Below are positions 16,992-26,894 of a stretch of DNA of 64,000 nt, in pieces. The translations under genes were made by a program, and so were the position numbers. The DNA comes from Hylemonella gracilis (lineage in GTDB: Bacteria; Pseudomonadota; Gammaproteobacteria; Burkholderiales; Burkholderiaceae_C), in the NCBI RefSeq assembly GCF_004328645.1, contig NZ_CP031395.1, positions 2,567,501 through 2,631,500 on the forward strand, in the 5' to 3' direction. The number at the start of each line of letters is the position of its first letter. Positions within the stretch are counted from its first letter, which is position 1. The notes beneath the pieces are model-generated. The model was not told the origin of the DNA. It made no database searches and was given only the letters and a program-made list of their open reading frames with translations.

Positions 16992-17996
16992 ATGAACTTG
17001 AAAAAGACCCTCACCTTGACCCTGGCGGCCCTGGCCTTGGGCTCCAGCCAACTGGTGAGCGCCCAGCAGGTCACTTTGCTCAATTCTTCGTACGACGTGG
17101 CGCGTGAGTTCTACAAGGACATCAACCCTGCCTTCAGCGCTTGGTACAAGAAAAAGACCGGTAAAGACGTGAAGGTAGACCAGTCCCATGGCGGTTCCAG
17201 TGCCCAGGCACGTGCCGTGGCGGATGGCCTGGATGCCGACGTCGTGACTTTCAATACCGTGACCGACCTGGAGTTCCTGGCTGACAAGGGGCTGGTGGCC
17301 AAGGACTGGGCCAAGAAGTTCCCCAGCAATGCCACGCCCACGTTGTCCACCCATATCTTCGTGGTGCGCAAGGGCAATCCCAAGGGCATCAAGGACTGGG
17401 ATGACCTGGTCAAGCCCGGTGTACAGGTGGTAGTGGTCAACCCCAAGCTGGGAGGCAATGGTCGGCAAACCTATCTGGGGGCCTGGGGGTATGTGAAGAA
17501 GAAGGGTGGCACGGACGCGCAAGCCGCCGACTTTGTGGCCAAGTTGTTCAAGAACGCACCGGTGCTGGGCAAGGGGGGGCGTGATGCCTCAGGCATCTTC
17601 CTGCAGCGCAATGTGGGTGACGTGCTGATCACGTTCGAGTCCGAGGTGATTTCTATCGTCAATGAATTTGGTGCCGGCCAGGTCGAGGCGGTCTATCCCA
17701 GCATCAGCGTGGTGGCGGAAAACCCCGTGGCCGTGGTCGAACGCACCGTGGCCAAGAAGGGAACCGCCGAGGTGGCCAAGGCCTACCTTGATTTCCTCTA
17801 CACGGATGAAGCGCAGGAAATTGCCGCCAAGCATGCCTTGCGTCCGACTTCGCCGGCCGTGCTGAAGAAGAACGCCGCAACCTTCAAGCCCATCCAGTTG
17901 TTCACGGTCTCCGAAGTGTTCGGTAGCCCCGCTGAAGCACAAAAGGTGCACTTCAACGATGGCGGCAAATTCGACCAGATCTACACCGTCAAATAA
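16992..17996 (+). CDS. sbp: Sulfate/thiosulfate-binding periplasmic protein
   Basis: This protein captures sulfate (or thiosulfate) for the CysTWA importer. The 334-residue product starts MNLKKTLTLTLAALALG with a Sec signal peptide cleaved after VSA, then QQVTLLNSSYDVAREFY. The oxyanion-site block VDQSHGGSSAQARAV (about residue 60) and DVVTFNTVTDLEFL match Sbp/CysP. The usual NPKTSGGAR loop is varied to NPKLGGNGRQTYLGAW. It is the first gene of sbp-cysT-cysW-cysA, 7 bases before cysT. Confidence 0.94.
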   Translation: MNLKKTLTLTLAALALGSSQLVSAQQVTLLNSSYDVAREFYKDINPAFSAWYKKKTGKDVKVDQSHGGSSAQARAVADGLDADVVTFNTVTDLEFLADKGLVAKDWAKKFPSNATPTLSTHIFVVRKGNPKGIKDWDDLVKPGVQVVVVNPKLGGNGRQTYLGAWGYVKKKGGTDAQAADFVAKLFKNAPVLGKGGRDASGIFLQRNVGDVLITFESEVISIVNEFGAGQVEAVYPSISVVAENPVAVVERTVAKKGTAEVAKAYLDFLYTDEAQEIAAKHALRPTSPAVLKKNAATFKPIQLFTVSEVFGSPAEAQKVHFNDGGKFDQIYTVK

Positions 17997-18003
17997 GCAC
18001 TGA

Positions 18004-18903
18004 ATGACTGCGTTCGCCGTTCCCTCCGCCGTGTCAATCACGAGTCCGGCGGTTTCTAGGCGCCGCAAGGCGCGTCGCGTGCTGCCCGGTTTCAACCTGA
18101 CGCTGGGCTACACGCTGTTCTATCTCAGCCTGATCGTTCTCATCCCCCTGTCCGCGCTGTTCTTCAAGTCCTTCACGATGACTTGGGACCACTTCTGGAC
18201 GGCGGTAGCCTCGCCACGCGTGCTGGCCTCCTACCGATTGACTTTTGGGGCGTCGCTGATCGCGGCCTTGGTCAATCTGGTGTTTGGCCTGCTGGTCGCC
18301 TGGGTGCTGGTGCGCTACAAGTTTCCGGGCAAGAAGATTGTTGATGCGCTGGTGGACCTGCCTTTCGCCTTGCCGACCGCCGTGGCTGGCATCTCGCTGA
18401 CCGCCTTGCTGGCAGGCAATGGTTGGGTCGGTCAGTACTTCGAACCGAATGGGATTTTTGGCTTTCTGGGCATCAAGCTGGCCTACAACCCCACGGGGGT
18501 GGTGATCGCACTGATCTTCATTGGCCTGCCGTTCGTGGTGCGCACGGTGCAGCCGGTGCTGGAAGACACCGAGAAGGAATTGGAAGAGGCCGCCACTTGC
18601 CTGGGCGCGACGCGCTGGCAGACCTTCCGTTACGTGATCCTGCCCAGCATCCTGCCCGCGCTACTGACAGGTTTTGCGATGGCTTTCGCGCGCGCCGTCG
18701 GCGAATATGGCTCCGTGATCTTCATCGCGGGCAATATGCCCATGATTTCGGAGATCACGCCGCTCATCATCATCTCCAAGCTGGAACAGTATGACTACGC
18801 GGGCGCGACAGCCGTTGCCGTGGTGATGCTGCTGATTTCCTTCGTGATGCTGCTGGTCATCAACGGCTTGCAGGCGTGGCAGCGCAAGCGTTCCGGAGCA
18901 TGA
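18004..18903 (+). CDS. cysT: Sulfate ABC transporter permease CysT (CysU)
   Basis: This is one of the two inner-membrane subunits of the sulfate/thiosulfate importer. The 299-residue product has about six membrane segments and the EAA loop [20 protein letters not shown] (about residue 198) that docks on CysA. The N-terminal 30 residues are basic and cytoplasmic. It starts 7 bases after sbp and ends 4 bases before cysW. Confidence 0.94.
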   Translation: MTAFAVPSAVSITSPAVSRRRKARRVLPGFNLTLGYTLFYLSLIVLIPLSALFFKSFTMTWDHFWTAVASPRVLASYRLTFGASLIAALVNLVFGLLVAWVLVRYKFPGKKIVDALVDLPFALPTAVAGISLTALLAGNGWVGQYFEPNGIFGFLGIKLAYNPTGVVIALIFIGLPFVVRTVQPVLEDTEKELEEAATCLGATRWQTFRYVILPSILPALLTGFAMAFARAVGEYGSVIFIAGNMPMISEITPLIIISKLEQYDYAGATAVAVVMLLISFVMLLVINGLQAWQRKRSGA

Positions 18904-18907
18904 CGCG

Positions 18908-19864
18908 ATGACAAATTCAACTTCCTCCGCGTCCGGCGCTCGCGCGCCCTTGGACGTGCGCAAGAAACGCGTCCTCACCACGGAGACGCCAGCGGTGCGC
19001 TGGACGCTGACCTTGGTGGCCCTGGCTTTCATCGCGCTGTTTCTTGTCCTGCCCCTGGTGGCGGTGGCGACCGAGGCCCTGCGCAAGGGCTGGCATGCTT
19101 ATTTCGTTGCCTTGCTCGAACCCGACGCCTGGGCCGCGATCAAGCTCACGCTCATTGCGGCGGGTATTGCCGTGCCTTTGAATCTGGTGTTCGGCGTGGC
19201 CGCAGCCTGGGCCATTGCCAAGTACGAGTTTCACGGCAAGGCCTTTCTCACCACCTTGGTTGATCTGCCGTTCTCGGTGTCGCCCGTGGTCTCGGGCCTG
19301 ATCTACGTGTTGCTTTTCGGCGCGCAAGGATGGCTGGGGCCCTGGCTGGCTGAACATGACATCAAGATCATCTTCGCCGTGCCGGGCATCGTGCTGGCCA
19401 CGATTTTCGTGACCTTCCCCTTCATCGCGCGGGAACTGATTCCGCTCATGCAGGCGCAAGGCAACGAGGAGGAACAGGCTGCCATCGTCCTCGGCGCAAA
19501 CGGCTGGCAGACCTTCTGGCATGTGACGCTGCCCAACATCAAGTGGGGTTTGTTGTATGGCGTGATCCTCTGCAACGCGCGTGCCATGGGCGAATTCGGC
19601 GCGGTGTCGGTTGTGTCGGGCCATATCCGTGGTCAGACCAACACGATACCGCTGCACGTGGAGATCCTCTACAACGAGTACCAGTCCGCGGCTGCGTTCG
19701 CCGTTGCTTCCCTGTTGGCCGTGCTGGCCGTGGTGACTCTGGTGCTCAAGACCTTCGCCGAGTGGAGGCATGAACGTGACCGCGCGACCGCGGTCAACGC
19801 CCCGCCCGAGAATCCCGGCGCAGCCGCCGCCAGTCCCGTACCGGCAGCGTCTGCCGCCGCCTGA
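18908..19864 (+). CDS. cysW: Sulfate ABC transporter permease CysW
   Basis: This is the second permease of the sulfate importer, paralogous to CysT. The 318-residue product has the CysW hallmark [19 protein letters not shown] and the EAA-type loop [19 protein letters not shown], followed by [20 protein letters not shown]. It carries an Ala/Pro-rich C-terminal tail of about 30 residues not needed for the fold. It is followed by cysA after 15 bases. Confidence 0.94.
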   Translation: MTNSTSSASGARAPLDVRKKRVLTTETPAVRWTLTLVALAFIALFLVLPLVAVATEALRKGWHAYFVALLEPDAWAAIKLTLIAAGIAVPLNLVFGVAAAWAIAKYEFHGKAFLTTLVDLPFSVSPVVSGLIYVLLFGAQGWLGPWLAEHDIKIIFAVPGIVLATIFVTFPFIARELIPLMQAQGNEEEQAAIVLGANGWQTFWHVTLPNIKWGLLYGVILCNARAMGEFGAVSVVSGHIRGQTNTIPLHVEILYNEYQSAAAFAVASLLAVLAVVTLVLKTFAEWRHERDRATAVNAPPENPGAAAASPVPAASAAA

Positions 19865-19879
19865 GAAAGCAGTTTTCCC

Positions 19880-20998
19880 ATGAGCATTGAAATCCGCAAG
19901 GTCAACAAACATTTCGGCAATTTCCGAGCCTTGCACGATGTCGACCTGGACATCGCGTCCGGCGAGCTGCTGGCCTTGCTGGGCCCCTCGGGCTGCGGCA
20001 AGACCACCTTGTTGCGCATCATCGCGGGGCTCGAAACCGCGGACAGCGGCAGCATCTATTTCTCTGGCGAGGACACGACGGACAAGCACGTGCGTGAACG
20101 CCAGATCGGTTTCGTGTTCCAGCATTACGCCTTGTTCCGTCACATGACCGTGGCCGACAACGTCGCGTTCGGCCTGCGCATGAAGCCCAGAAGCCAGCGC
20201 CCCAGCGAAAAGCAAATCAAGGCCAAGGTCACGGACCTGCTGAAACTCGTGCAGCTCGACTGGCTGGCCGACCGTTATCCCGCGCAGCTGTCGGGGGGGC
20301 AACGCCAACGCATCGCGCTCGCGCGTGCCCTGGCAGTGGAGCCGAAGGTGCTCCTGCTCGACGAGCCTTTTGGCGCCCTGGACGCCAAGGTGCGCAAGGA
20401 ACTGCGTCGCTGGCTGCGCCGTTTGCATGATGAGTTGCACGTGACCAGCATCTTTGTGACGCACGACCAGGAAGAGGCGCTCGAAGTGGCTGACCGAGTG
20501 GTGTTGATGAACCGGGGCGTGGTGGAGCAGGTGGGGTCCCCCCAGGACGTTTGGGAGCATCCGGCCAGTCCTTTCGTCTATGGCTTTCTGGGCGACGTGA
20601 ACCTTTTCCAGGGGCGCGCCCACGAAGGCACCTTGCACCTGGAGGGCGTCTCCAGCGACATCACGATCGCCGCGCCCGAGCACGTCGGCGCACAAGATGC
20701 TCGGGCTTTCGCCTACGTGCGCCCGCACGAATTCGAGGTGCGTCGCTGGTCGAGTGGTGCGCCGGGTATCGCCGCCCGCTTGTCCCGCGCCATCGTGGTC
20801 GGACCCATTGCCCGCCTGGAACTTTTGCCCGAGGAACAGACTCCATCGCTCCGGCAAGCGGTCATCGAGGTGCAAATCCCTGCGTCACAATACCGCGAGC
20901 TTGGATTGACGGAGGGTGAATTGCTGGCTGTGACGCCACGCAAGGCCCGCGTCTTCGTGGAAGGAACACCGGATCTTGCTGCATCGACAACTGCTTGA
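19880..20998 (+). CDS. cysA: Sulfate/thiosulfate ABC transporter ATP-binding protein CysA
   Basis: This is the ATPase of the sulfate importer. The 372-residue product begins [15 protein letters not shown]. It contains Walker [10 protein letters not shown] (about residue 35), Q-loop FVFQHYALF, signature [15 protein letters not shown], Walker [13 protein letters not shown] and switch [11 protein letters not shown]-terminal regulatory/TOBE region follows (YVRPHEFEV). Its 3' end overlaps the probable TTG start of dsbB by 23 bases. Confidence 0.95.
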   Translation: MSIEIRKVNKHFGNFRALHDVDLDIASGELLALLGPSGCGKTTLLRIIAGLETADSGSIYFSGEDTTDKHVRERQIGFVFQHYALFRHMTVADNVAFGLRMKPRSQRPSEKQIKAKVTDLLKLVQLDWLADRYPAQLSGGQRQRIALARALAVEPKVLLLDEPFGALDAKVRKELRRWLRRLHDELHVTSIFVTHDQEEALEVADRVVLMNRGVVEQVGSPQDVWEHPASPFVYGFLGDVNLFQGRAHEGTLHLEGVSSDITIAAPEHVGAQDARAFAYVRPHEFEVRRWSSGAPGIAARLSRAIVVGPIARLELLPEEQTPSLRQAVIEVQIPASQYRELGLTEGELLAVTPRKARVFVEGTPDLAASTTA

Positions 20999-21494
20999 CA
21001 CGCTGAATGCGCCTCGACGCGTTCTTTTTCTGATTTTCCTTGGCTGCCTGGGACTGTTGGGATTCGGGCTCTACCTGCAACACGGTGTCGGGCTTGAGCC
21101 TTGTCCGATGTGCATCGTCCAGCGTTATGCACTGCTGTTGGTGGCCGTCTTCGCGGGTGGAGCAGCCCTATTCAAAGGACGACCCTGGCATGTCGCAGGT
21201 GCGCTACTGGTTCTGCTGTCAGCGGCTTTCGGTGCTTTCGTCGCGGCACGGCAGAGCTGGCTGCAATGGCATCCACCGGAGTTTCTTAGCTGTGGCCGCG
21301 ATTTTTACGGGATGATCGAGGCCTTCCCGCTTCAGCGAGCCGTGCCGATGATCTTCCGTGGATCCGGCGATTGCGCTGCCGTCGACTGGACTTTCCTCGG
21401 GCTGAGCATCGCGAATTGGTCCTTCGTCTGCTTTGCGCTGATGATCCTCGCTGCCTTCTGGCTATTGGTGCGCCTCAGAACATTGCGCGTTTAG
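20976..21494 (+). CDS. dsbB: Disulfide bond formation protein DsbB
   Basis: DsbB reoxidises periplasmic DsbA and passes electrons to quinone. The 172-residue membrane protein has four hydrophobic segments, the first redox pair CPMC (residues 43 and 46) after helix 1, and a second pair of cysteines in the loop between helices 3 and 4 (SCGRDF and GSGDC). The chosen start is TTG 20976 because no ATG precedes helix 1; this places the start inside the end of cysA, suggesting translational coupling. A strong terminator follows. Confidence 0.92.
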   Translation: MLHRQLLDTLNAPRRVLFLIFLGCLGLLGFGLYLQHGVGLEPCPMCIVQRYALLLVAVFAGGAALFKGRPWHVAGALLVLLSAAFGAFVAARQSWLQWHPPEFLSCGRDFYGMIEAFPLQRAVPMIFRGSGDCAAVDWTFLGLSIANWSFVCFALMILAAFWLLVRLRTLRV

Positions 21495-21522
21495 CAGGCT
21501 GCTGCGCAAGACGGCTCAAGAA

Positions 21523-21558
21523 AAGCCGCCCGCGTTCGACGTGGGCGGCTTATTTTTT
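21523..21558 (+). terminator. Rho-independent terminator after dsbB
   Basis: AAGCCGCCC (21523-21531) pairs with GGGCGGCTT (21543-21551) around an 11-base loop, then A and six T (21553-21558). It ends the sbp-cysTWA-dsbB transcription unit. Confidence 0.9.
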
Positions 21559-21701
21559 GCCTCGGGAAAACGCTGCTCCTCGTGTTGACACAGCATTCGC
21601 GCATCTTTGTTACAGTGTGTACAGAATTTAAAAGAGAAACATTGTTCACACACGCCCTTTTTCTGGTAAGGGTTCCGTAAGGTCTGGATGCCGCTGAGGA
21701 G

Positions 21702-23348
21702 ATGTTCCCTGTGTTTCGATTCGCCACCATGAGTCTGGGCAAGCGCCTTGGCTCCCTGATCGTCAGTGCCATTCTTGGCTTGATTCTGCTGCTGACTTTT
21801 TCCATGGTTTCCGAGCGCAGCCTGCTGCTCAAGGAACGCAAGGACGCCGTGCGGCAGGCGACCGAGGTGGCTTACGGCTTGGTGGTGCATTTCCATGACC
21901 AGGCTGTCAAGGGCCAGATGTCCATGGACGAAGCCAAGCAGCGCGCGCTGCAAGCCGTCAAGGCCTTGCGCTATAGCGGTACGGAGTATTTCTGGATCAA
22001 TGACATGCATCCACGCATGGTGATGCACCCCATCCGCGCCGAATTGGATGGCACGGACTTGACTCAGAACAAAGACCCGAACGGCAAGCACCTGTTCGTT
22101 GAGATGGTCAAGGTGGTCAAGGCGCAGGGGTCGGGCGACGTGGACTATATGTGGCCCAAGCCCGGGCATGCCACGCCTGTGCAGAAGGTTTCTCATGTGA
22201 AGGGCTTCGAGCCTTGGGGATGGATCGTCGGCTCGGGCGTTTACATCGACACGGTCGACGCCTCGATTTTCCAGCGAGCCATCCAATCCAGCCTGGGCGC
22301 GCTGGTCCTGGCCCTGCTCATGTTGGGTTTTGGCCTGGTGATTGTCCGCAGCATCGTGCGACAACTCGGAGGCGAACCGGCGGAGGTCAGCCACCTCATG
22401 CGCAGCATGGCTGAAGGCGACCTGAGCGTGAGTGTCCGATTGAAGTCGGACGATCATCAGAGCCTGATGCATGGCATCAAGGCATTGCGCGATTCCATGG
22501 CGGCGACAGTGGACCGTGTCCGGCGTGGCAGTGAGACGGTGTCCGCGGCCAGCGCGGAGATCGCGCAGGGCAACCAGGATCTGAGTTCGCGCACCGAAAG
22601 CCAGGCCAGCGCGCTGGAACAAACCGCCGCCTCCATGGAAGAGCTGGGCAGCACCGTGAAGCAGAATGCCGCGAATGCCCTGCAGGCCAATCAGCTCGCG
22701 CAAAACGCTAGTACGGTGGCTATACAGGGGGGGGAAGTCGTGACCGAGGTCGTGAAGACCATGAAGGGCATCAGCGAATCGTCCCGCAAGATCGTCGACA
22801 TCATCAACGTGATCGATGGCATCGCTTTCCAGACGAACATCCTGGCCTTGAACGCCGCGGTCGAGGCTGCGCGCGCGGGGGAGCAGGGCCGGGGTTTCGC
22901 GGTGGTGGCCAGCGAAGTCCGGACCCTGGCGGGGCGCAGCGCCGCCGCCGCCAAGGAGATCAAGGCGCTGATCACTGCCAGTGTCGAGCAGGTCGGACAG
23001 GGTGCGGCCCTGGTGGACCGCGCAGGCAATACCATGGAGCAGGTGGTGAGCAGCATCCGGCTGGTATCGGACATCGTTGCCGAAATCAGTACCGCCAGCA
23101 GCGAGCAGAGCACGGGAGTCGCCCAGGTCGGCGAAGCCGTGACCAATATGGACCAAGCCACCCAGCAGAACGCGGCCTTGGTGGAGGAATTGGCTGCGGC
23201 GACGAGCAGCCTGCGCTCCCAGGCCCAGGAATTGGTGTCCGCTGTTTCCGCGTTTCAACTGGATCCCGGCATGCAGGCTGGGCGTCCGGACGTCTCGAAT
23301 CGGCCGGCCGTCGGCCAGACTTCCCCGGCGCTGGCCCTTCCCAGGTGA
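21702..23348 (+). CDS. Methyl-accepting chemotaxis protein with sCache domain
   Basis: This is a transmembrane chemoreceptor signalling to CheA/CheW. The 548-residue product has TM1 (about residues 13-36), a periplasmic single-Cache (Cache_2) domain marked by [15 protein letters not shown] and [14 protein letters not shown]2 (about 197-218), HAMP, then the cytoplasmic hairpin with the conserved tip segment [20 protein letters not shown]. The lack of paired insertions fits the 36H class. sCache domains bind small organic acids, but the ligand here is unknown. The ATG has GAGGAG just upstream, and a TTGACA at 21585-21590 may be its -35 box with a weak -10. It is a close paralogue, in the signalling half, of the receptor at 25284-26858. 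Confidence 0.92.
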   Translation: MFPVFRFATMSLGKRLGSLIVSAILGLILLLTFSMVSERSLLLKERKDAVRQATEVAYGLVVHFHDQAVKGQMSMDEAKQRALQAVKALRYSGTEYFWINDMHPRMVMHPIRAELDGTDLTQNKDPNGKHLFVEMVKVVKAQGSGDVDYMWPKPGHATPVQKVSHVKGFEPWGWIVGSGVYIDTVDASIFQRAIQSSLGALVLALLMLGFGLVIVRSIVRQLGGEPAEVSHLMRSMAEGDLSVSVRLKSDDHQSLMHGIKALRDSMAATVDRVRRGSETVSAASAEIAQGNQDLSSRTESQASALEQTAASMEELGSTVKQNAANALQANQLAQNASTVAIQGGEVVTEVVKTMKGISESSRKIVDIINVIDGIAFQTNILALNAAVEAARAGEQGRGFAVVASEVRTLAGRSAAAAKEIKALITASVEQVGQGAALVDRAGNTMEQVVSSIRLVSDIVAEISTASSEQSTGVAQVGEAVTNMDQATQQNAALVEELAAATSSLRSQAQELVSAVSAFQLDPGMQAGRPDVSNRPAVGQTSPALALPR

Positions 23349-23470
23349 ATTTCCCCGGTGGAGGGCGACTGTTACCGTCTCGCCGGTAGGCACCGCAGGT
23401 GTTCTGAGATAGTCTCTCGCCTTGTTCGTTCTCGGGATGTCCGCCGGGGACTGTTACAAAAAGCGCGACC

Positions 23471-25120
23471 ATGAACACGGAAACTTCTGCCAATTTCACG
23501 ACCGACCTGCTGCGTCGCCTGGAGCAGCTCAACGCCATCGGCACGGCACTCTCCCGCGAGCACGACACCACCCGCCTGCTGGAAACCATTCTGCTGGCGG
23601 CCAAGGACATCACCAATGCCGATGGCGGCACCCTTTATCGCGTGACCGAAGACGAGCGCGCGCTGCGCTTCGAGATCATGCGCACGGACTCGCTGAGCAT
23701 CGCGATGGGCGGCACCACCGGCAAGAAAATCGAATTGCCGCTGGTGCAACTGTTCGACGCCGACGGCAAGCCGAACGACCGAGCCGTGGCGGCCTATGCC
23801 GCCAACCACGAGAGCACGGTGAACATCCCTGACGCCTACGACAACACCAAGTTCGACTTCACCGGCACGAGATCCTTCGACCAGCGCACGGGGTATCGTT
23901 CGCAATCGATGCTGGCCGTGCCCATGAAGAACCACGAGGACCGCGTCATCGGTGTCCTGCAACTGCTCAATGCGCGCAAGCCTGGCAGCGGCGAGGTCAC
24001 CGCCTTCCTGCCGGCCGACCAAAGCCTGGTCGAATCCCTGGCCTCGCAGGCGGCCATCGCGCTGACCAACCGGCAACTGATCGCGCAACTCGAGGAACTG
24101 TTCGAAGCCTTGATCAGCATGATCAACGAGGCCATCGACGAAAAATCGGAATACACCGGGGGCCATTGCCAGCGCGTGCCGGAGCTGACCATGTTGCTGG
24201 CCAACGCAGCCGCCGCCACCACGGCCGGCCCGCTGGCGGGCTTCTCCATGAGCGACAAGGACCGGTACGAGCTGAAGATCGCCGGCTTGCTGCACGATTG
24301 CGGCAAGATCACCACCCCCGTGCACGTGGTGGACAAGGCCACCAAGCTGGAAACCATCTACGACCGCATCGGCCTGGTGGACACCCGTTTCGAGGTGCTC
24401 AAGCGCGACGCGGAGATCGCCGCCTTGCGCGAGCAACTGGCCTTGCGACCCGTGGTCGACGCCACGGCGGAGGCCCGAATTGGTGCTCAGTTGAGCCAGT
24501 CACTCGAGCGGCTGGATAGTGATCGCAACTTCCTGCGCAGGACGAACAAAGGCGGGGAAGCCATGCGCGAGGACGACATCCAACGTGTGCGTGACATGGC
24601 CGCCCAATACCGTTGGCGCGCCCCCGATGATGTCCCCGGACAGGACAGCGATTTCCTGAGCGTCAACGAGGTCGAGAACCTCACCATCGCCCGGGGCACA
24701 TTAACGCATCCCGAGCGCGAGATCATCAACCACCACATCGTCGCCACCATCAACATGCTGGAGCAACTGCCCTGGCCGCGTCACTTGCGCAATGTGCCCG
24801 AGTACGCTGGGGGGCACCATGAACGCATGGATGGCAAGGGTTACCCGAAAGGGCTCACTCGTGAGCAGATGTCGGTACAGGCCCGGGTGATGGGCATCGC
24901 CGACATTTTCGAGGCCTTGACCGCCAGCGACCGGCCGTACAAACCGCCGATGAAGCTTTCCCAGGCCCTGTCCATCATGGCGAACATGAAGAAGGGCGGA
25001 CACATCGACCCCGATCTGTTCGAGATCTTCGTGCGTGAGCAGGTCTACCTGGAGTACGCGGAGCGTTTCCTGGCGCCCGAGCAGATCGACGAAGTGAACC
25101 AGGCCGCTGTGCTGACCTGA
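23471..25120 (+). CDS. GAF domain / HD-GYP phosphodiesterase
   Basis: This is a probable c-di-GMP phosphodiesterase with a sensory GAF domain. Residues about 20-200 form the GAF domain (LETILLAAKDITNADGGTLY, then SMLAVPMKNHEDRVIGVLQL). The HD-GYP domain starts near residue 220 (GGHCQRVPEL), has HDCGK at 275-279, and HHERMDGKGYP near 449-459, so the metal ligands and the GYP motif are present. About 130 residues separate HDCGK from the HHI helix, longer than usual and partly coiled coil. No membrane segment is seen, so it is cytoplasmic. It sits between two chemoreceptor genes on the same strand. Confidence 0.88.
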   Translation: MNTETSANFTTDLLRRLEQLNAIGTALSREHDTTRLLETILLAAKDITNADGGTLYRVTEDERALRFEIMRTDSLSIAMGGTTGKKIELPLVQLFDADGKPNDRAVAAYAANHESTVNIPDAYDNTKFDFTGTRSFDQRTGYRSQSMLAVPMKNHEDRVIGVLQLLNARKPGSGEVTAFLPADQSLVESLASQAAIALTNRQLIAQLEELFEALISMINEAIDEKSEYTGGHCQRVPELTMLLANAAAATTAGPLAGFSMSDKDRYELKIAGLLHDCGKITTPVHVVDKATKLETIYDRIGLVDTRFEVLKRDAEIAALREQLALRPVVDATAEARIGAQLSQSLERLDSDRNFLRRTNKGGEAMREDDIQRVRDMAAQYRWRAPDDVPGQDSDFLSVNEVENLTIARGTLTHPEREIINHHIVATINMLEQLPWPRHLRNVPEYAGGHHERMDGKGYPKGLTREQMSVQARVMGIADIFEALTASDRPYKPPMKLSQALSIMANMKKGGHIDPDLFEIFVREQVYLEYAERFLAPEQIDEVNQAAVLT

Positions 25121-25283
25121 AACACCTCGCCCTCGCTGATCCGCGCAGCGCCTTCACAGCGGCCGTGACTTGAATTCATAATCAAACCACCGGTCCGCCC
25201 AGTCGCTGGCCCGGGTTCGGAGGCGCGGTTTGCAGCCGCTTCCCGATGGTCTTCCGGCTTGCATCAACCGCGCGAGGTGCATC

Positions 25284-26858
25284 ATGCAGATCAGGGTCCG
25301 ATTGCCGCTCACGATCGCGGTGCTCATCATCTCCTTGCTGGGCGCCAGTTTTCTGGGCATCTATAGACTGAATCAGTCACTGCGTGTTTTTGACGTCCAG
25401 GTGGCCGGAGCCCATCAGAACGAACGTCTGGTCATGGGCATGCTGGTCAATTTCAAGACCCAGGTGCAGGAATGGAAGAACGTGCTGTTGCGCGGTGGCG
25501 ATCCGCAGTTGCTGGAACGTCATTGGACCAGCTTTGAAAAGACCGAGCAGGAGGTGGCCGCGACGGGTGCGCTGCTGACCAAGGCCTTGCCCACAGGGGA
25601 GGCGCGTCGCCTGGTCGAACAGTTCCTGCAGGAGCATAGCAAGATGGGCGAAGGCTATCGCCGTGGTCTGGATGCCTACAAGACAGCGGGCTTTCTCGCT
25701 TCCGTGGGGGATAAATCCGTCAGCGGCATGGACCGGGCGCCCGCTCGTCTGCTGGACGAAGCCGCGCAGCAGATCGCCAAGGACGCGAATGTTCTTGGCC
25801 TTGCGGCGCATGATCAAGGGCGTCAGGCCGTGATGATCAGCCTGGCGATGATGCTGCTGGTTTGCCTGGGCAGCGTGGTCTTGTCCATCTGGCTGACCCG
25901 TTCGCTGATCCGCCCGATTCGAGAGGCGGTGGCCCACACCGAAGAGATTGCACGGGGCAATCTGGGCGGGGCAATCCATGCCACCGGGCACGATGAGCTC
26001 GCACACCTGTTGCGCTCGCTCAACACCATGCGCGTGGCCCTGATCGATGTCGTGAAGCGGGTGCGCCATAGCTCGGATTCTGTGTCCATGGCCAGCTCCG
26101 AGATTGCTCAAGGCAACCAGGATTTGTCGGCTCGTACCGAGCGCCAGGCCAGCGCGCTGCAGCAGACGGCAGCCTCCATGGAGGAGCTCTCGTCCACCGT
26201 CCGGCAGAACGCCGACAACGCGCAGCAAGCTAACCAACTGGCACGCGACGCCAGCAGTGTCGCCGAGCAGGGGGGCGAGGCCGTGGGGCAGGTGGTCCAC
26301 ACGATGAAAGGCATCAACAACAGCTCGCACCAGATCTCCGAGATCATTGGTGTCATTGATGGCATCGCCTTCCAGACCAACATCCTGGCGCTCAACGCGG
26401 CCGTGGAGGCCGCGCGCGCCGGCGAGCAGGGGCGCGGGTTCGCGGTGGTGGCGGGAGAGGTGCGTGCCCTGGCGCAGCGCTCGGCCGACGCCGCCAAGCA
26501 AATCAAGGCCCTGATTGGTGAGAGCGTGCAGCGCGTCCAGCAGGGTAGTGTGCAGGCCGATCAGGCGGGTGGCACCATGGGCGAGGTGGTCTCCAGCATT
26601 CGGCGGGTGACCGCGATCATGGGCGAGATCAGCGCTGCCAGCAGTGAGCAGAGTTCCGGGGTTTCACAGATCGGCGATGCCGTGGTCCAGATGGATCAGG
26701 CCACCCAGCAGAACGCGGCGCTCGTGGAGCAGATGGCCGCGGCGGCGAGCAGTCTCAAGATGCAGGCCCAGGAACTCGTGCAGGCCGTGGCCGTTTTCCG
26801 CCTCGCGGGCGCGGTTCTTCCCGATCGCTCGCGGTCGCTCGAACTGATCGCCACTTGA
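25284..26858 (+). CDS. Methyl-accepting chemotaxis protein with four-helix-bundle-type sensor
   Basis: This 524-residue transmembrane chemoreceptor starts from ATG 25284 (GAGGTG 5 bases upstream). TM1 is about residues 5-27. The periplasmic part (about 28-190) is all helical, without Cache motifs, and resembles a 4HB_MCP sensor. TM2 is about 192-213, then HAMP ([20 protein letters not shown]) and the signalling hairpin with [20 protein letters not shown]. The cytoplasmic half is highly similar to that of the receptor at 21702-23348, whereas the sensors differ. It is convergent with argA. Confidence 0.9.
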   Translation: MQIRVRLPLTIAVLIISLLGASFLGIYRLNQSLRVFDVQVAGAHQNERLVMGMLVNFKTQVQEWKNVLLRGGDPQLLERHWTSFEKTEQEVAATGALLTKALPTGEARRLVEQFLQEHSKMGEGYRRGLDAYKTAGFLASVGDKSVSGMDRAPARLLDEAAQQIAKDANVLGLAAHDQGRQAVMISLAMMLLVCLGSVVLSIWLTRSLIRPIREAVAHTEEIARGNLGGAIHATGHDELAHLLRSLNTMRVALIDVVKRVRHSSDSVSMASSEIAQGNQDLSARTERQASALQQTAASMEELSSTVRQNADNAQQANQLARDASSVAEQGGEAVGQVVHTMKGINNSSHQISEIIGVIDGIAFQTNILALNAAVEAARAGEQGRGFAVVAGEVRALAQRSADAAKQIKALIGESVQRVQQGSVQADQAGGTMGEVVSSIRRVTAIMGEISAASSEQSSGVSQIGDAVVQMDQATQQNAALVEQMAAAASSLKMQAQELVQAVAVFRLAGAVLPDRSRSLELIAT

Positions 26859-26894
26859 CCTTGCCCAAAGCCCGCCGGCTGTTGCAGCGGGTGT

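Noticed and set aside
18917..20875. Minus-strand frame of 652 codons opposite cysW and cysA
   Set aside because: It is a shadow of the sulfate operon with His/Gln-rich low-complexity translation and no start signal.
25155..25185. TTGAA...ATCAA in the gap before the second chemoreceptor as an FNR-type box
   Set aside because: The spacer is 6 bases instead of 4, so it does not fit the 5-4-5 geometry of the other boxes.
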